From Janthinobacterium saanense (GTDB lineage Bacteria; Pseudomonadota; Gammaproteobacteria; Burkholderiales; Burkholderiaceae_D): a stretch of DNA of 64,000 nt. The stretch spans positions 372,001 to 436,000 of the forward strand of contig NZ_JACHCI010000001.1 of the NCBI RefSeq assembly GCF_014200675.1, written 5' to 3'. The notes under the pieces are model-generated. The model was not told the DNA's origin and did not search any database. It was given only the letters and a program-made list of their open reading frames with translations. Shown in pieces: positions 27,780 through 36,166 of this stretch (positions are counted from its first letter, which is position 1; every line of letters starts with the position of its first letter). The position numbers and the translations under genes are program-made.

Positions 27780-28672
27780 CACTGACTTCCCTGCTCACTT
27801 CTTTGAATAACTGCCCGGCGCCGGCCAAGCTGAACCTCTTTTTGCACATCAATGGCCGCCGCGATGATGGCTACCATCTGCTGCAAACGGTGTTCCAGCT
27901 GGTCGACCATGGCGACACCTTGCACTTTGTGCTGCGCGACGATAGCCAGATACGCCGCACGACGGTTTTGCCTGGCGTGCCCGAAGAGCAGGACCTGATC
28001 ATCCGCGCCGCCAGACTGCTGCAAGCCGAAGTGCTGCGCCGCACGGGCGCCTTGCCGTGCGGCGTCGATATCGCCATCGACAAGGTCTTGCCCATGGGCG
28101 GCGGCCTCGGTGGCGGTTCTTCCGACGCGGCCACGGCCCTGATGGCCTTGAACCGTTTGTGGCAAGCCGGCTTGACGCGCGAAGAGCTGATGGCGCTGGG
28201 CTTGCCGCTGGGCGCCGATATCCCGTTTTTCATCTTTGGCGAGAACGCCTTTGCCGAAGGCGTGGGGGAAGCCTTGCAGCCCGTGGCCACGCCCGATTGC
28301 TGGTATGTGGTGATCGAGCCGGGCGTGCAAGTTCCTACTGCTGCAATTTTTTCTGCAGAAGGCTTGACGAGGGATAGCGAACCCGTCACAATAGCGGACT
28401 TTTCCAGGCACCTCGCAAAAAGTAACAGCGTGAGCGGGTTTGGTAAAAACGATTTACAGCAAGTGGCAAGCAGCCTTTTCAAGCCGGTAGCAGATGCGGT
28501 AGAATGGCTGAGTGCTTACGGAGAGGCCAGGATGACTGGTTCCGGTGCTTGTGTGTTTAGCGCGTTTGCAAGTAGCGAGGAAGCCGATGCAGTGCTCAGC
28601 AATGTGCCTGATGTCTGGATAGCCTGGAAAGCAAAAGCACTGAGCCGCCACCCGATGCTCACCGTGTTGTAA
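27776..28672 (+). CDS. ispE: IspE, 4-diphosphocytidyl-2-C-methylerythritol kinase
   Basis: A 298-residue GHMP kinase of the MEP isoprenoid pathway that phosphorylates CDP-methylerythritol. N-terminal [12 protein letters not shown] and the ATP-binding glycine loop [17 protein letters not shown] are diagnostic, and the C-terminal MTGSGACVF is the third GHMP motif. It starts within the lolB stop codon. Base composition is somewhat more A/T-rich around 28400-28480 than the rest of the gene. A tRNA-Gln gene with its own promoter follows. Confidence 0.95.
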   Translation: MTLTSLLTSLNNCPAPAKLNLFLHINGRRDDGYHLLQTVFQLVDHGDTLHFVLRDDSQIRRTTVLPGVPEEQDLIIRAARLLQAEVLRRTGALPCGVDIAIDKVLPMGGGLGGGSSDAATALMALNRLWQAGLTREELMALGLPLGADIPFFIFGENAFAEGVGEALQPVATPDCWYVVIEPGVQVPTAAIFSAEGLTRDSEPVTIADFSRHLAKSNSVSGFGKNDLQQVASSLFKPVADAVEWLSAYGEARMTGSGACVFSAFASSEEADAVLSNVPDVWIAWKAKALSRHPMLTVL

Positions 28673-28688
28673 GTAGTAAAAAAAGATT

Positions 28689-28716
28689 TTGCTTAGCTTC
28701 AAATAGTCGGTATAAT
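28689..28716 (+). promoter_or_regulatory. Sigma-70-type promoter for tRNA-Gln
   Basis: TTGCTT at 28689-28694 and a perfect TATAAT at 28711-28716 are 16 bp apart. The -10 lies 35 bp before the mature tRNA start, right for a short 5' leader. Confidence 0.75.
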
Positions 28717-28750
28717 ACTGGCCAACATGACGGCAAGCAGTCAGTTGCGT

Positions 28751-28827
28751 AGGGGAATCGCCAAGCTGGTTAAGGCACTGGATTTTGATTCCAGCATGCG
28801 AAGGTTCGAATCCTTCTTCCCCTGCCA
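28751..28827 (+). tRNA. tRNA-Gln (anticodon UUG)
   Basis: A complete cloverleaf: 7-bp acceptor AGGGGAA/TTCCCCT (28751-28757 with 28817-28823), D-arm, anticodon stem CTGGA/TCCAG with loop TTTTGAT (anticodon TTG at 28785-28787), T-arm with GGTTCGAATCC, and an encoded CCA end at 28825-28827. It is located between ispE and prs, the standard betaproteobacterial position. Confidence 0.97.
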
Positions 28828-28916
28828 CCCGTTTCACCGTAGTCTGTCGATGCGAAGTCAGCGTCCAGTACGGGAAGCAAAAACATGTTTCGCTACGCGG
28901 AACGTGCTAAACACAG

Positions 28917-28942
28917 ACTGACCGGGCTACTGCCCGGTTAGT
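28917..28942 (+). promoter_or_regulatory. Stable hairpin in the prs leader
   Basis: ACTGACCGGGC and GCCCGGTTAGT form an 11-bp stem (one G-U pair) with a TACT loop, 36 bp before prs. There is no T-run, so it is more likely a processing signal after the tRNA or a leader structure than a terminator. Confidence 0.45.
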
Positions 28943-28978
28943 GCTTTCAAGACTACTATATCACCTCTTGGGACTCCC

Positions 28979-29929
28979 ATGGCTTACGAAAACCTGATGG
29001 TTTTTACCGGCAACGCGAATCCAGCGTTGGCAGAGGGGGTCGCAAAAAATCTCGGCATCCCTCTCGGTAAGGCAAACGTTTCGAAATTCTCCGACGGCGA
29101 AGTAATGGTCGAGATTAACGAAAACGTTCGCGGCAAGGATGTTTTTGTTTTGCAATCCACCTGTGCTCCAACCAACGACAGCTTGATGGAAATCATTCTG
29201 ATGGTTGATGCTTTGAAACGTGCTTCGGCTGGCCGTATTACCGCCGCCATTCCTTACTTCGGCTATGCCCGCCAAGATCGCCGTCCACGCTCCGCGCGTG
29301 TTGCGATCTCGGCCAAGGTAGTGGCGAACATGCTGGAAGAAGCCGGTGTCGAGCGCGTCCTGATCATGGACTTGCACGCCGACCAGATTCAAGGTTTCTT
29401 CGATATTCCAGTCGACAATATCTACGCATCGCCTATCTTGCTGGGCGACTTGCAAAAGAAAAACTACCAGGATCTGCTGGTGGTGTCGCCCGACGTCGGC
29501 GGTGTGGTACGTGCGCGCGCCCTAGCAAAACGCCTGGGCTGCGACCTGGCCATCATCGACAAGCGTCGTCCAAAAGCGAACGTGTCGGAAGTCATGAACA
29601 TCATCGGTGAAGTCGAAGGCCGTAACTGCGTGATCATGGATGACATGGTCGATACGGCAGGTACCCTGACCAAGGCTGCCGAAGTGCTCAAGGAGCGCGG
29701 CGCCAAGAAAGTGGTTGCCTATTGCACGCACCCAGTGTTGTCGGGCCCGGCGATCGAGCGTATCTCGGCATCGCCACTCGACGAGCTGGTTGTCACCGAT
29801 ACGATACCCCTGTCCGAAGCGGCCCTGGCCTGCGGCAAGATCCGTCAATTGACGTGCGCGCCGCTGCTGGCCGAAACGTTCAAACGCATCATCAAGGGCG
29901 ATTCAGTGATCTCCCTGTTTATCGACTAA
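28979..29929 (+). CDS. prs: Ribose-phosphate pyrophosphokinase (PRPP synthase)
   Basis: A 316-residue cytosolic enzyme making PRPP from ribose 5-phosphate and ATP, for nucleotide, histidine and tryptophan synthesis. The ATP-binding [15 protein letters not shown], the metal-binding histidine in [11 protein letters not shown] and the PRPP loop [14 protein letters not shown] are intact. The length equals the family norm. It may be read from the tRNA-Gln promoter as well as its own. A long hairpin with T-rich tail follows. Confidence 0.97.
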   Translation: MAYENLMVFTGNANPALAEGVAKNLGIPLGKANVSKFSDGEVMVEINENVRGKDVFVLQSTCAPTNDSLMEIILMVDALKRASAGRITAAIPYFGYARQDRRPRSARVAISAKVVANMLEEAGVERVLIMDLHADQIQGFFDIPVDNIYASPILLGDLQKKNYQDLLVVSPDVGGVVRARALAKRLGCDLAIIDKRRPKANVSEVMNIIGEVEGRNCVIMDDMVDTAGTLTKAAEVLKERGAKKVVAYCTHPVLSGPAIERISASPLDELVVTDTIPLSEAALACGKIRQLTCAPLLAETFKRIIKGDSVISLFID

Positions 29930-29954
29930 TACGATAGACGGCAACAAACGTCAC

Positions 29955-29998
29955 CTGCGGCGCGACCGGCTTTTTGCCTGTTGCGCCGCAGTGTTTTA
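29955..29998 (+). terminator. Terminator-like long hairpin after prs
   Basis: CTGCGGCGC (29955-29963) pairs perfectly with GCGCCGCAG (29983-29991); the stem continues inward with one mismatch to a TTTTT loop, and TGTTTTAG follows. Confidence 0.7.
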
Positions 29999-30004
29999 GT
30001 TTTC

Positions 30005-30026
30005 GGGGCGCATCCGCGCCCATTTT
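30005..30026 (+). terminator. Second hairpin with short T-run between prs and rplY
   Basis: GGGCGC and GCGCCC pair around ATCC, followed by ATTTT. It is a weak terminator or the first element of the rplY leader. Confidence 0.4.
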
Positions 30027-30058
30027 CGAAGATTCCTGGTCGCGGGAGTCTTCATAAC

Positions 30059-30076
30059 ACAAGACGCGAGTCTTGT
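30059..30076 (+). promoter_or_regulatory. GCGA-tetraloop hairpin just before the rplY ribosome site
   Basis: ACAAGAC and GTCTTGT form a perfect 7-bp stem closed by GCGA, ending 7 bases before the GGAG of rplY. An upstream imperfect hairpin (GAAGA at 30028 with TCTTC at 30049) shares the same GTCTT element, so alternative pairing is possible. Confidence 0.4.
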
Positions 30077-30093
30077 TCTTTTTGGAGTTTCAC

Positions 30094-30699
30094 ATGAAAG
30101 TTATCGCATTCAAACGCGAATTGCAAGGTTCCGGAGCGAGCCGCCGCCTGCGCACTTCCGGCCAAACCCCTGGTATCGTTTACGGCGGCGTTGAAGCCCC
30201 AGTACTGATCTCGCTGGATCACAACGCCCTGTACCACGCGTTGAAAAAAGAAGTTTTCCACTCGTCGATCCTGGATCTGGAAATCGACGGCGTTTCGCAA
30301 CAAGTTCTGCTGCGCGACTTCCAAGTCCACGCATACAAACAACTGGTTCTGCACGCTGACTTCCAACGCGTTGACGCATCGCAACCTATCCACGTGAAAG
30401 TTGCTCTGCACTTCGCAAACGCTGACGTTTCCCCAGCAGTCAAACTGCACGGCGCAACCATCAGCCACGTTGCCAACGAAATCGAAGTAGCTTGCCTGCC
30501 AGGCCAGCTGCCAGAATTCATCACCGTTGACCTGTCGAACATCGACGTTGGTCACTCGCTGCACGTAGCCGACCTGGTCCTGCCAGCTGGCGTGACCGCT
30601 GTCACCCACGGCAACAACCTGACCATCGCTACCGCATCGGTACCAGCTGGCCACGTTGCTGCTGAAGCCGAAGCCGCTGCTGAAGCCGACAAGAAGTAA
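30094..30699 (+). CDS. rplY: 50S ribosomal protein L25 (long, Ctc-type)
   Basis: A 201-residue L25 that binds 5S rRNA through its N-terminal domain ([19 protein letters not shown], split motif) and carries the additional C-terminal TL5/Ctc beta domain, ending in an Ala/Glu/Lys tail. The ATG at 30094 follows GGAG at 30084-30087. Codon choice is noticeably restricted compared with neighbours, in line with high expression. It is flanked by leader hairpins and a strong terminator. Confidence 0.96.
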   Translation: MKVIAFKRELQGSGASRRLRTSGQTPGIVYGGVEAPVLISLDHNALYHALKKEVFHSSILDLEIDGVSQQVLLRDFQVHAYKQLVLHADFQRVDASQPIHVKVALHFANADVSPAVKLHGATISHVANEIEVACLPGQLPEFITVDLSNIDVGHSLHVADLVLPAGVTAVTHGNNLTIATASVPAGHVAAEAEAAAEADKK

Positions 30700-30730
30700 T
30701 CGCCGCCGCAGCAATGCGGTTGTGGTAAGG

Positions 30731-30766
30731 AAAAACCCGTCAGGTTCACGCCGGACGGGTTTTTTT
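30731..30766 (+). terminator. Intrinsic terminator after rplY
   Basis: ACCCGTC pairs with GACGGGT around a GC-rich loop, with an A-run before and seven T after. Confidence 0.85.
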
Positions 30767-30822
30767 CTGCCTGTTTTCACCGATAATGTTTTCATCGATA
30801 ATTTTTCATTGCAGACAACATC

Positions 30823-31407
30823 ATGCCCATACGCCTGATCGTCGGCCTCGGTAATCCCGGTCCCGAATACGAACAAACCCGCCATAACGCCGGCTTCTGG
30901 CTGGTGGACAACCTGGCCAACAGCTTGCCCGGCACCCGCTTGCAGCGCGATACACGCTACAACGCCATGCTGGCCAAGACATCCATCGCCGGCAACGACG
31001 TCTGGCTGCTCGAACCGCTGACCTTCATGAACCGTTCGGGCCAGTCCGTGGGCGCCCTGGCGCGCTTTTTCAAGATTGCCGCCGATGAAGTGCTGGTGGT
31101 GCATGATGAACTGGACTTGATGCCCGGTATCGCGCGCCTGAAAAAGGGCGGTTCCGCCGGTGGCCACAATGGTCTGAAAGACATCACGGCCGCGCTGGGC
31201 ACGCAGGATTACTGGCGCTTGCGCCTGGGCATCGGCCATCCGCGCAGCCTGAGCCTGCAGCAGCAAGTGGCCGATTTCGTGCTGCACCGTCCGCGCCGCG
31301 AAGACCAGGACCTGATCGACCAGGCCATCGAAAAATCCCTGCAAGTCATGCCGCAGATTATCGAAGGCAAGTTTGAAGCGGCGACGATGAAGCTGCATAC
31401 GGCCTGA
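30823..31407 (+). CDS. pth: Peptidyl-tRNA hydrolase
   Basis: A 194-residue esterase that releases peptides from stalled peptidyl-tRNA. The start [16 protein letters not shown] and catalytic H21 in TRHNAGFW are diagnostic, with [11 protein letters not shown] and HDELDLMPG downstream. Length and context (after rplY, before ychF) are standard. About 210 bp without a convincing gene follow. Confidence 0.96.
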   Translation: MPIRLIVGLGNPGPEYEQTRHNAGFWLVDNLANSLPGTRLQRDTRYNAMLAKTSIAGNDVWLLEPLTFMNRSGQSVGALARFFKIAADEVLVVHDELDLMPGIARLKKGGSAGGHNGLKDITAALGTQDYWRLRLGIGHPRSLSLQQQVADFVLHRPRREDQDLIDQAIEKSLQVMPQIIEGKFEAATMKLHTA

Positions 31408-31620
31408 TACCGGTCTGATACCAGCAAGATGCGCCTGCGTTGGCGCTACTTGCCCATCATCAGGCTTTTGTCGCGCGCACAGCAAGGGTACAATGGCTCC
31501 CTGACTATGTGGCATATGCACCATCCCCGGAAAACGATGAGCGCACGCTCCGTTTTCCCTAACAGCACGGCAAGCACGCCGATCAGCGGCGCCATGTGCT
31601 TTGATTATTAAAGGTTTTTC

Positions 31621-32712
31621 ATGAGTCTCCAATGCGGTATCGTCGGCTTGCCGAACGTCGGCAAGTCCACCCTGTTCAATGCACTGACGAAAGCCGGCAT
31701 CCCGGCTGAAAACTATCCGTTCTGCACCATCGAGCCTAACGTCGGCGTCGTTGAAGTGCCGGATCCACGCATGGATGCGCTGGCGGCCATCGTCAAGCCG
31801 GAACGCATGGTCAACGCCATCGTTGAATTCGTCGACATCGCCGGCCTGGTGGCTGGCGCATCGAAGGGCGAGGGCCTGGGCAACCAGTTCCTGTCGCACA
31901 TCCGCGAAACGGACGCCATCGTCAACGTCGTGCGCTGCTTCGAAGATGACAACGTCATCCACGTGGCTGGCAAGATCAGTCCGCTCGACGATATCGAAGT
32001 CATCCAGACCGAACTGGCGCTGGCCGACATGGGCACCGTGGAAAAAGCCATCCACCGCGAAAACAAGAAAGCCCGTTCGGGCGACAAGGACGCCGCCAAG
32101 CTGCTGGCCATCATGGAACGCATGATGCCTTACCTGAACGACGCCAAGCCAGTGCGCGCGATGGGCCTGGACGCCGACGAAATGGAACTGATCAAGCCTT
32201 TGTGCCTGATCACGGCCAAGCCGGCCATGTTCGTGGCCAACGTGTCCGACACGGGCTTCACCAACAATCCGCTGCTGGATCAACTGACCGAATACGCAAA
32301 ATCGCAAAACGCCCCTATCGTCGCCATCTGCGCGTCGCTGGAAGCGGAAATTGCCGATCTGGACGATGCCGACAAGGAAGCTTTCCTGAGCGACATGGGC
32401 ATGCAAGAGCCAGGCCTGGACCGCTTGATCCGTGCCGCCTACAAGCTGCTGGGCCTGCAAACCTACTTCACCGCTGGCGTGAAAGAAGTCCGCGCCTGGA
32501 CCGTGCCGGTCGGCGCCACCGCGCCACAAGCAGCCGGCGTGATCCACACCGACTTCGAACGCGGCTTCATCCGTGCGCAAACCATCGCCTATGACGACTA
32601 CATCGCCTTCAAGGGCGAAGCCGGCGCCAAGGAAGTGGGCAAGATGCGCGCCGAAGGCAAGGAATACATCGTCAAGGATGGCGACGTGCTGAACTTCTTG
32701 TTCAACGTTTAA
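31621..32712 (+). CDS. ychF: YchF/EngD redox-regulated P-loop ATPase (OBG family)
   Basis: A 363-residue OBG-like protein, ribosome-associated and ATP-preferring in characterised members. The P-loop [14 protein letters not shown] lies at about 8-21 and the G3 motif [17 protein letters not shown] at about 72-88. A coiled-coil insertion and the C-terminal TGS domain ([13 protein letters not shown]...) follow. Length matches the family exactly. Its own terminator lies 25 bp downstream. Confidence 0.97.
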   Translation: MSLQCGIVGLPNVGKSTLFNALTKAGIPAENYPFCTIEPNVGVVEVPDPRMDALAAIVKPERMVNAIVEFVDIAGLVAGASKGEGLGNQFLSHIRETDAIVNVVRCFEDDNVIHVAGKISPLDDIEVIQTELALADMGTVEKAIHRENKKARSGDKDAAKLLAIMERMMPYLNDAKPVRAMGLDADEMELIKPLCLITAKPAMFVANVSDTGFTNNPLLDQLTEYAKSQNAPIVAICASLEAEIADLDDADKEAFLSDMGMQEPGLDRLIRAAYKLLGLQTYFTAGVKEVRAWTVPVGATAPQAAGVIHTDFERGFIRAQTIAYDDYIAFKGEAGAKEVGKMRAEGKEYIVKDGDVLNFLFNV

Positions 32713-32736
32713 TTACAGGTCTTCTTTCCTGCACCC

Positions 32737-32761
32737 AAAAACCCGCTGCGGCGGGTTTTTT
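32737..32761 (+). terminator. Intrinsic terminator after ychF
   Basis: ACCCGC pairs with GCGGGT around TGCG; A-run before, T-run after. Confidence 0.85.
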
Positions 32762-32865
32762 CATGGGCGCGCCACGCTTGTGAAATCGCCATGCCGGTAT
32801 TGCTTGATGACATATAATTTGCGCACGACTTCCTTATCTTTGCCATATTAATCAACAGGAGCACC

Positions 32866-33960
32866 ATGTTTTTACGCAAATTCCAATCGTGCGCGCAGCT
32901 GATGCTGGCCACTGTGCTGATCAGTTTTGTCGCCACTACGCCCGCGCGCGCCGAAGCGGTCGCCGCCAAATTGCCCAATGTGGTGATCCTGGCCACGGGC
33001 GGCACGATTGCCGGTAGCGGCGCCGACAGCACCACGACCGTGGGCTATACCTCGGCCACGGTGGGCGTCGACCGCTTGATCGCGGCCGTGCCGGAATTGA
33101 AAAAAGTCGCCAATGTAAAAGGCGAGCAAGTGTTCCAGATCGCCAGCGAAAGCATGGGCAATGAACACTGGCTGGTGCTGGCCAAGCGCATCAATGTGCT
33201 GCTGGCCTCGCCGGATGTCGATGGCGTGGTCGTGACGCACGGCACGGACACCATCGAAGAAACCGCCTATTTCCTGAACCTGACGGTGAAAAGCAACAAA
33301 CCGGTGGTGGTCGTGGGCGCCATGCGTCCATCGACGGCCATTTCCGCTGACGGCCCCATCAATCTGTACAACGCCGTGTTGTTGGCAGGCAGCAAAGAAG
33401 CCGTGGGCAAGGGCGTGCTGGTGGCCTTGAATGACCAGATCAATGCAGCGCGCGAAGTGACCAAGACGAATACCTCGACCACCGACACCTTCAAGTCGAC
33501 CGAACTGGGCATGCTGGGCTATATCCAGGGCAGCAAACCGTTCTTTTATCGCCAGTCCACCCGCAAGCACACGGCGGACAGCGAATTCGATATCAGCAAA
33601 CTCGATTCCCTGCCGCAAGTGGACATCGTGTATGGCTATGCCAATATGAACCGCGTGGCCATCGACGCCTTTATCGCCGCAGGCGCCAAGGGCATCATCC
33701 ACGCGGGCGTGGGCGATGGCAGCGTGGCTGCGCAAATCAAGCCGGCGCTGGTGGAAGCGCGTCAAAAAGGCGTGCTGATCGTGCGCGCCAGCCGCGTTGG
33801 CCAGGGCATCGTGGCGCGCAATGGCGAAGCCAATGACGATGAACTCGATAGTGTGGTGTCCGATACCTTGAACCCGCAAAAAGCGCGCATCCTGCTGATG
33901 CTGGCTTTGACCAAAACCAACAGTACGCAAGAGATCCAGCGTATTTTCTACACATATTGA
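32866..33960 (+). CDS. ansB: Periplasmic type II L-asparaginase
   Basis: A 364-residue amidohydrolase converting asparagine to aspartate and ammonia in the periplasm. A signal peptide (about 1-29, ending ARA-E) precedes the catalytic threonine motif ILATGGTIAGSG and the second active-site motif VVTHGTDTIEETAYF; the lysine of GAMRPSTA-ISADGP is in place. A TATAAT lies at 32813-32818, though without a good -35. It stands alone between terminators and the MOSC gene. Confidence 0.95.
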   Translation: MFLRKFQSCAQLMLATVLISFVATTPARAEAVAAKLPNVVILATGGTIAGSGADSTTTVGYTSATVGVDRLIAAVPELKKVANVKGEQVFQIASESMGNEHWLVLAKRINVLLASPDVDGVVVTHGTDTIEETAYFLNLTVKSNKPVVVVGAMRPSTAISADGPINLYNAVLLAGSKEAVGKGVLVALNDQINAAREVTKTNTSTTDTFKSTELGMLGYIQGSKPFFYRQSTRKHTADSEFDISKLDSLPQVDIVYGYANMNRVAIDAFIAAGAKGIIHAGVGDGSVAAQIKPALVEARQKGVLIVRASRVGQGIVARNGEANDDELDSVVSDTLNPQKARILLMLALTKTNSTQEIQRIFYTY

Positions 33961-34081
33961 CGTATTTGCCAGGCCAGCGCCCTGTCAGCCCCATCTGGCA
34001 GATTTACGCTGGCCTGCTTTGCTGCCATACTTCGCCTTTGAACAATTCATTGGCAGACGCTGCGGCACTGCCCCGTGTCAC

Positions 34082-34933
34082 ATGGCCTTCCTGTCCGACA
34101 TCACCCTGTATCCCATCAAATCCTGCGCCGGCATCCGCTTGCGCGAGGCGGTCCTGACGCGTTCCGGCCTGATGAGCGAGCACGTGTATGACCGGGAATG
34201 GATGGTGGTCGATGTGCACGGGCGTTTTTTGACCCAGCGCGAATATCCGCGCATGGCGCTGATCGTGCCGCGCATCAAGGCCACCACCCTGGAGCTGCGC
34301 GCGCCCGGCATGCTGCGCCTGGAAGTGGAACTGGGCTTGCCCCACCCGCAACTGGCGCCCACGCTGGAAGTGCAAGTGTGGGACGATACGCTGCGCGCCT
34401 ATGATTGCGACGAAGTCACGGCCACCTGGTTTTCAAACGCCATCGGTGTGCCGTGCCGGCTGGTGCGCTTTCACCCGGATGTGGTACGCCCCACCAGCAC
34501 CAAGTGGACCGCTGGTGTTGCCGCTTCGACCATGTTTGCCGATGGCTATCCGGTGCTGATCGCGGGCGCCGCTTCGCTCGACGACGTCAATGAAAAATTG
34601 CACGCCGCCGGCCGCCCAGCACTTGCCATGGACCGTTTCCGGCCTAATCTGGTGATCAGCGATATTGCTGCCTTCGAGGAAGATTATGCAGACTTCCTGC
34701 AATTTGGCGCCACCGTGCTCAAACCCGTCAAACCGTGCTCGCGTTGCCCGATTCCCTCGGTCGACCAGGCCACGGGTGTGCCGGGGCCAGATCCGCTGGA
34801 CGTGATGCAAGGCTATCGTGCCAAGCCTGAACTCGATGGCGCGATCTGCTTCGGCATGAACGCCATCGTCACCGAGGGTGGCGATGAGCGCATCGTCGTG
34901 GGCCAGGAAGTCGGTTTCGAACTGGCATTTTGA
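34082..34933 (+). CDS. MOSC-domain protein (YcbX-like)
   Basis: A 283-residue protein with the MOSC N-terminal beta-barrel domain (ITLYPIKSCAGI at the start) and a C-terminal MOSC domain. The conserved cysteine region CSRCPIPSVDQATG at about 219-232 is the expected molybdenum-cofactor ligand. E. coli YcbX of this type detoxifies N-hydroxylated bases. The ATG at 34082 is preferred to an upstream in-frame ATG because homologues begin here. It is followed 37 bp later by a diguanylate cyclase gene. Confidence 0.88.
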   Translation: MAFLSDITLYPIKSCAGIRLREAVLTRSGLMSEHVYDREWMVVDVHGRFLTQREYPRMALIVPRIKATTLELRAPGMLRLEVELGLPHPQLAPTLEVQVWDDTLRAYDCDEVTATWFSNAIGVPCRLVRFHPDVVRPTSTKWTAGVAASTMFADGYPVLIAGAASLDDVNEKLHAAGRPALAMDRFRPNLVISDIAAFEEDYADFLQFGATVLKPVKPCSRCPIPSVDQATGVPGPDPLDVMQGYRAKPELDGAICFGMNAIVTEGGDERIVVGQEVGFELAF

Positions 34934-34970
34934 GTGCCGCGCCTGCACAGAAGGGTTGGAGGTTTTTGAG

Positions 34971-36161
34971 ATGAATCAACCGATATCGCCGGTGCCAGGC
35001 CAGCCTGAGGATGAGGCTACGCAGCAACGACTTGCCAATCTGGACGCCGAAAACCAGACTCTGCAGGCGCGCCTGGCCTTTTTGCTGGAACAGGTCGAGC
35101 GCAACCATGACATCATGTGCCGGCACCAGGCGTTTGATCTGGAAATTGTCAGCGCGTCCACCTTTCCCGAGCTGATAGGCACGATTTTTCGCACCTTGCC
35201 AGTGATTTCCGACCTCGATGGCGTCACTTTGAGCTTGCTCGATGAGGAAGACGATATTTTGCTGGTGATGGAAAAGCTGGGCGTCGATTTCAGCATCTTT
35301 CCGCAACTGCAGTTTGTGCATGAGCCGGCTGAACTGGGTTTCGCGCCGCCTGCGCCCGTGCTGGAAGGCGAGCCGGCCTTGCCGCCGCTGCCCTTGCTGG
35401 GCGTTTTCGATACCGCGCTGCATGGCAAACGTTTTCCCGGCGCAGATGTGCCCCTGCGCAGCGTGGCCCTGGTGCCCTTGCTGCGCAACAAGCGATTGAT
35501 CGGCAGCCTGAACCTGGCCAGCAGCGATGCGGCGCGTTTTACGCCCGCGCTGGGGACGGATTTCATCAAGCACATGGCCTCGATTATCGCCATCTGCCTG
35601 GAAAACGTGATCAGCAATGAAATGCTGAAATACATAGGCTTGACCGATTCGCTGACGGGCGTCTATAACCGCCGCTATATCGACCGCCGCCTGCTGGAAG
35701 AGATCGCGCGCGCGCGCCGCCAGAACTATTTTATTTCCTGCATGTATATCGATATTGACCATTTTAAATTGGTCAATGACACGCATGGCCACCAGGGGGG
35801 CGATGAAGTGTTGCGCGAGGTAGCCACGCGTATTCGCCACGAATTGCGCCGTTCCGATGCGCTGGGGCGTTTTGGCGGCGAGGAATTCGTCGTGCTGCTG
35901 ATCGATGCCGACCTCGATAGCGCCAGTTTCGTGGCTGAACGCATACGCGCCAGCATCGCCGATACCATGTTCGACTTGCCTGGCAACACGCAAACCTGGG
36001 TCAGCGTGTCCATCGGCGTGGCTAGCCTGGACGGTGAATCGATCTTGCAGCCGATGGAAACGGTCTCCCAGCAACTGGTGGCCAATGCGGACCTGGCCCT
36101 GTACCAGGCCAAGGCCAACGGGCGCAACCAGGTGGTCAGCTGGCAGGCGCCGATTTCATGA
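34971..36161 (+). CDS. Diguanylate cyclase with DUF484/GAF-like sensor domain
   Basis: A 396-residue cytoplasmic protein. An N-terminal coiled coil (about 15-45) leads into a DUF484-like, GAF-related domain (about 45-215; RSVALVPLLRNKRLIGSLNL and GTDFIKHMASI match that family). A GGDEF domain follows with LTDSLTGVYNRRY and the active site GGEEF. The inhibitory I-site RRSD sits five residues before GGEEF, so product inhibition by c-di-GMP is likely. GGAGG at 34958-34962 fixes the ATG at 34971. It ends 5 bp before the convergent antiporter gene. Confidence 0.9.
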   Translation: MNQPISPVPGQPEDEATQQRLANLDAENQTLQARLAFLLEQVERNHDIMCRHQAFDLEIVSASTFPELIGTIFRTLPVISDLDGVTLSLLDEEDDILLVMEKLGVDFSIFPQLQFVHEPAELGFAPPAPVLEGEPALPPLPLLGVFDTALHGKRFPGADVPLRSVALVPLLRNKRLIGSLNLASSDAARFTPALGTDFIKHMASIIAICLENVISNEMLKYIGLTDSLTGVYNRRYIDRRLLEEIARARRQNYFISCMYIDIDHFKLVNDTHGHQGGDEVLREVATRIRHELRRSDALGRFGGEEFVVLLIDADLDSASFVAERIRASIADTMFDLPGNTQTWVSVSIGVASLDGESILQPMETVSQQLVANADLALYQAKANGRNQVVSWQAPIS

Positions 36162-36166
36162 TAGTG

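Noticed and set aside
25176..27782. Minus-strand open frame of 868 codons
   Set aside because: Fully antisense to the TPR gene and lolB, which have signal peptides, ribosome sites and family similarity. No domain is recognisable in the antisense product.
28727..28921. 64-codon frame over tRNA-Gln
   Set aside because: It overlaps the whole tRNA gene; a tRNA cloverleaf with CCA explains the sequence.
31429..31611. 60-codon frame between pth and ychF
   Set aside because: No ribosome site, no recognisable motif, and low-complexity composition unlike neighbours.
30052..32580. Minus-strand open frame of 842 codons
   Set aside because: Covers rplY, pth and ychF on the opposite strand; no recognisable domain and shadow-like composition.
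32804..32818. Possible FNR box before the asparaginase gene
   Set aside because: The left half-site TTGAT fits, but the right half (TATAA) does not match ATCAA and coincides with the -10 element.
34019..34081. Upstream extension of the MOSC protein
   Set aside because: The extra N-terminal residues do not resemble MOSC proteins, which begin at ITLYPIKS; the ATG at 34082 is a better start.
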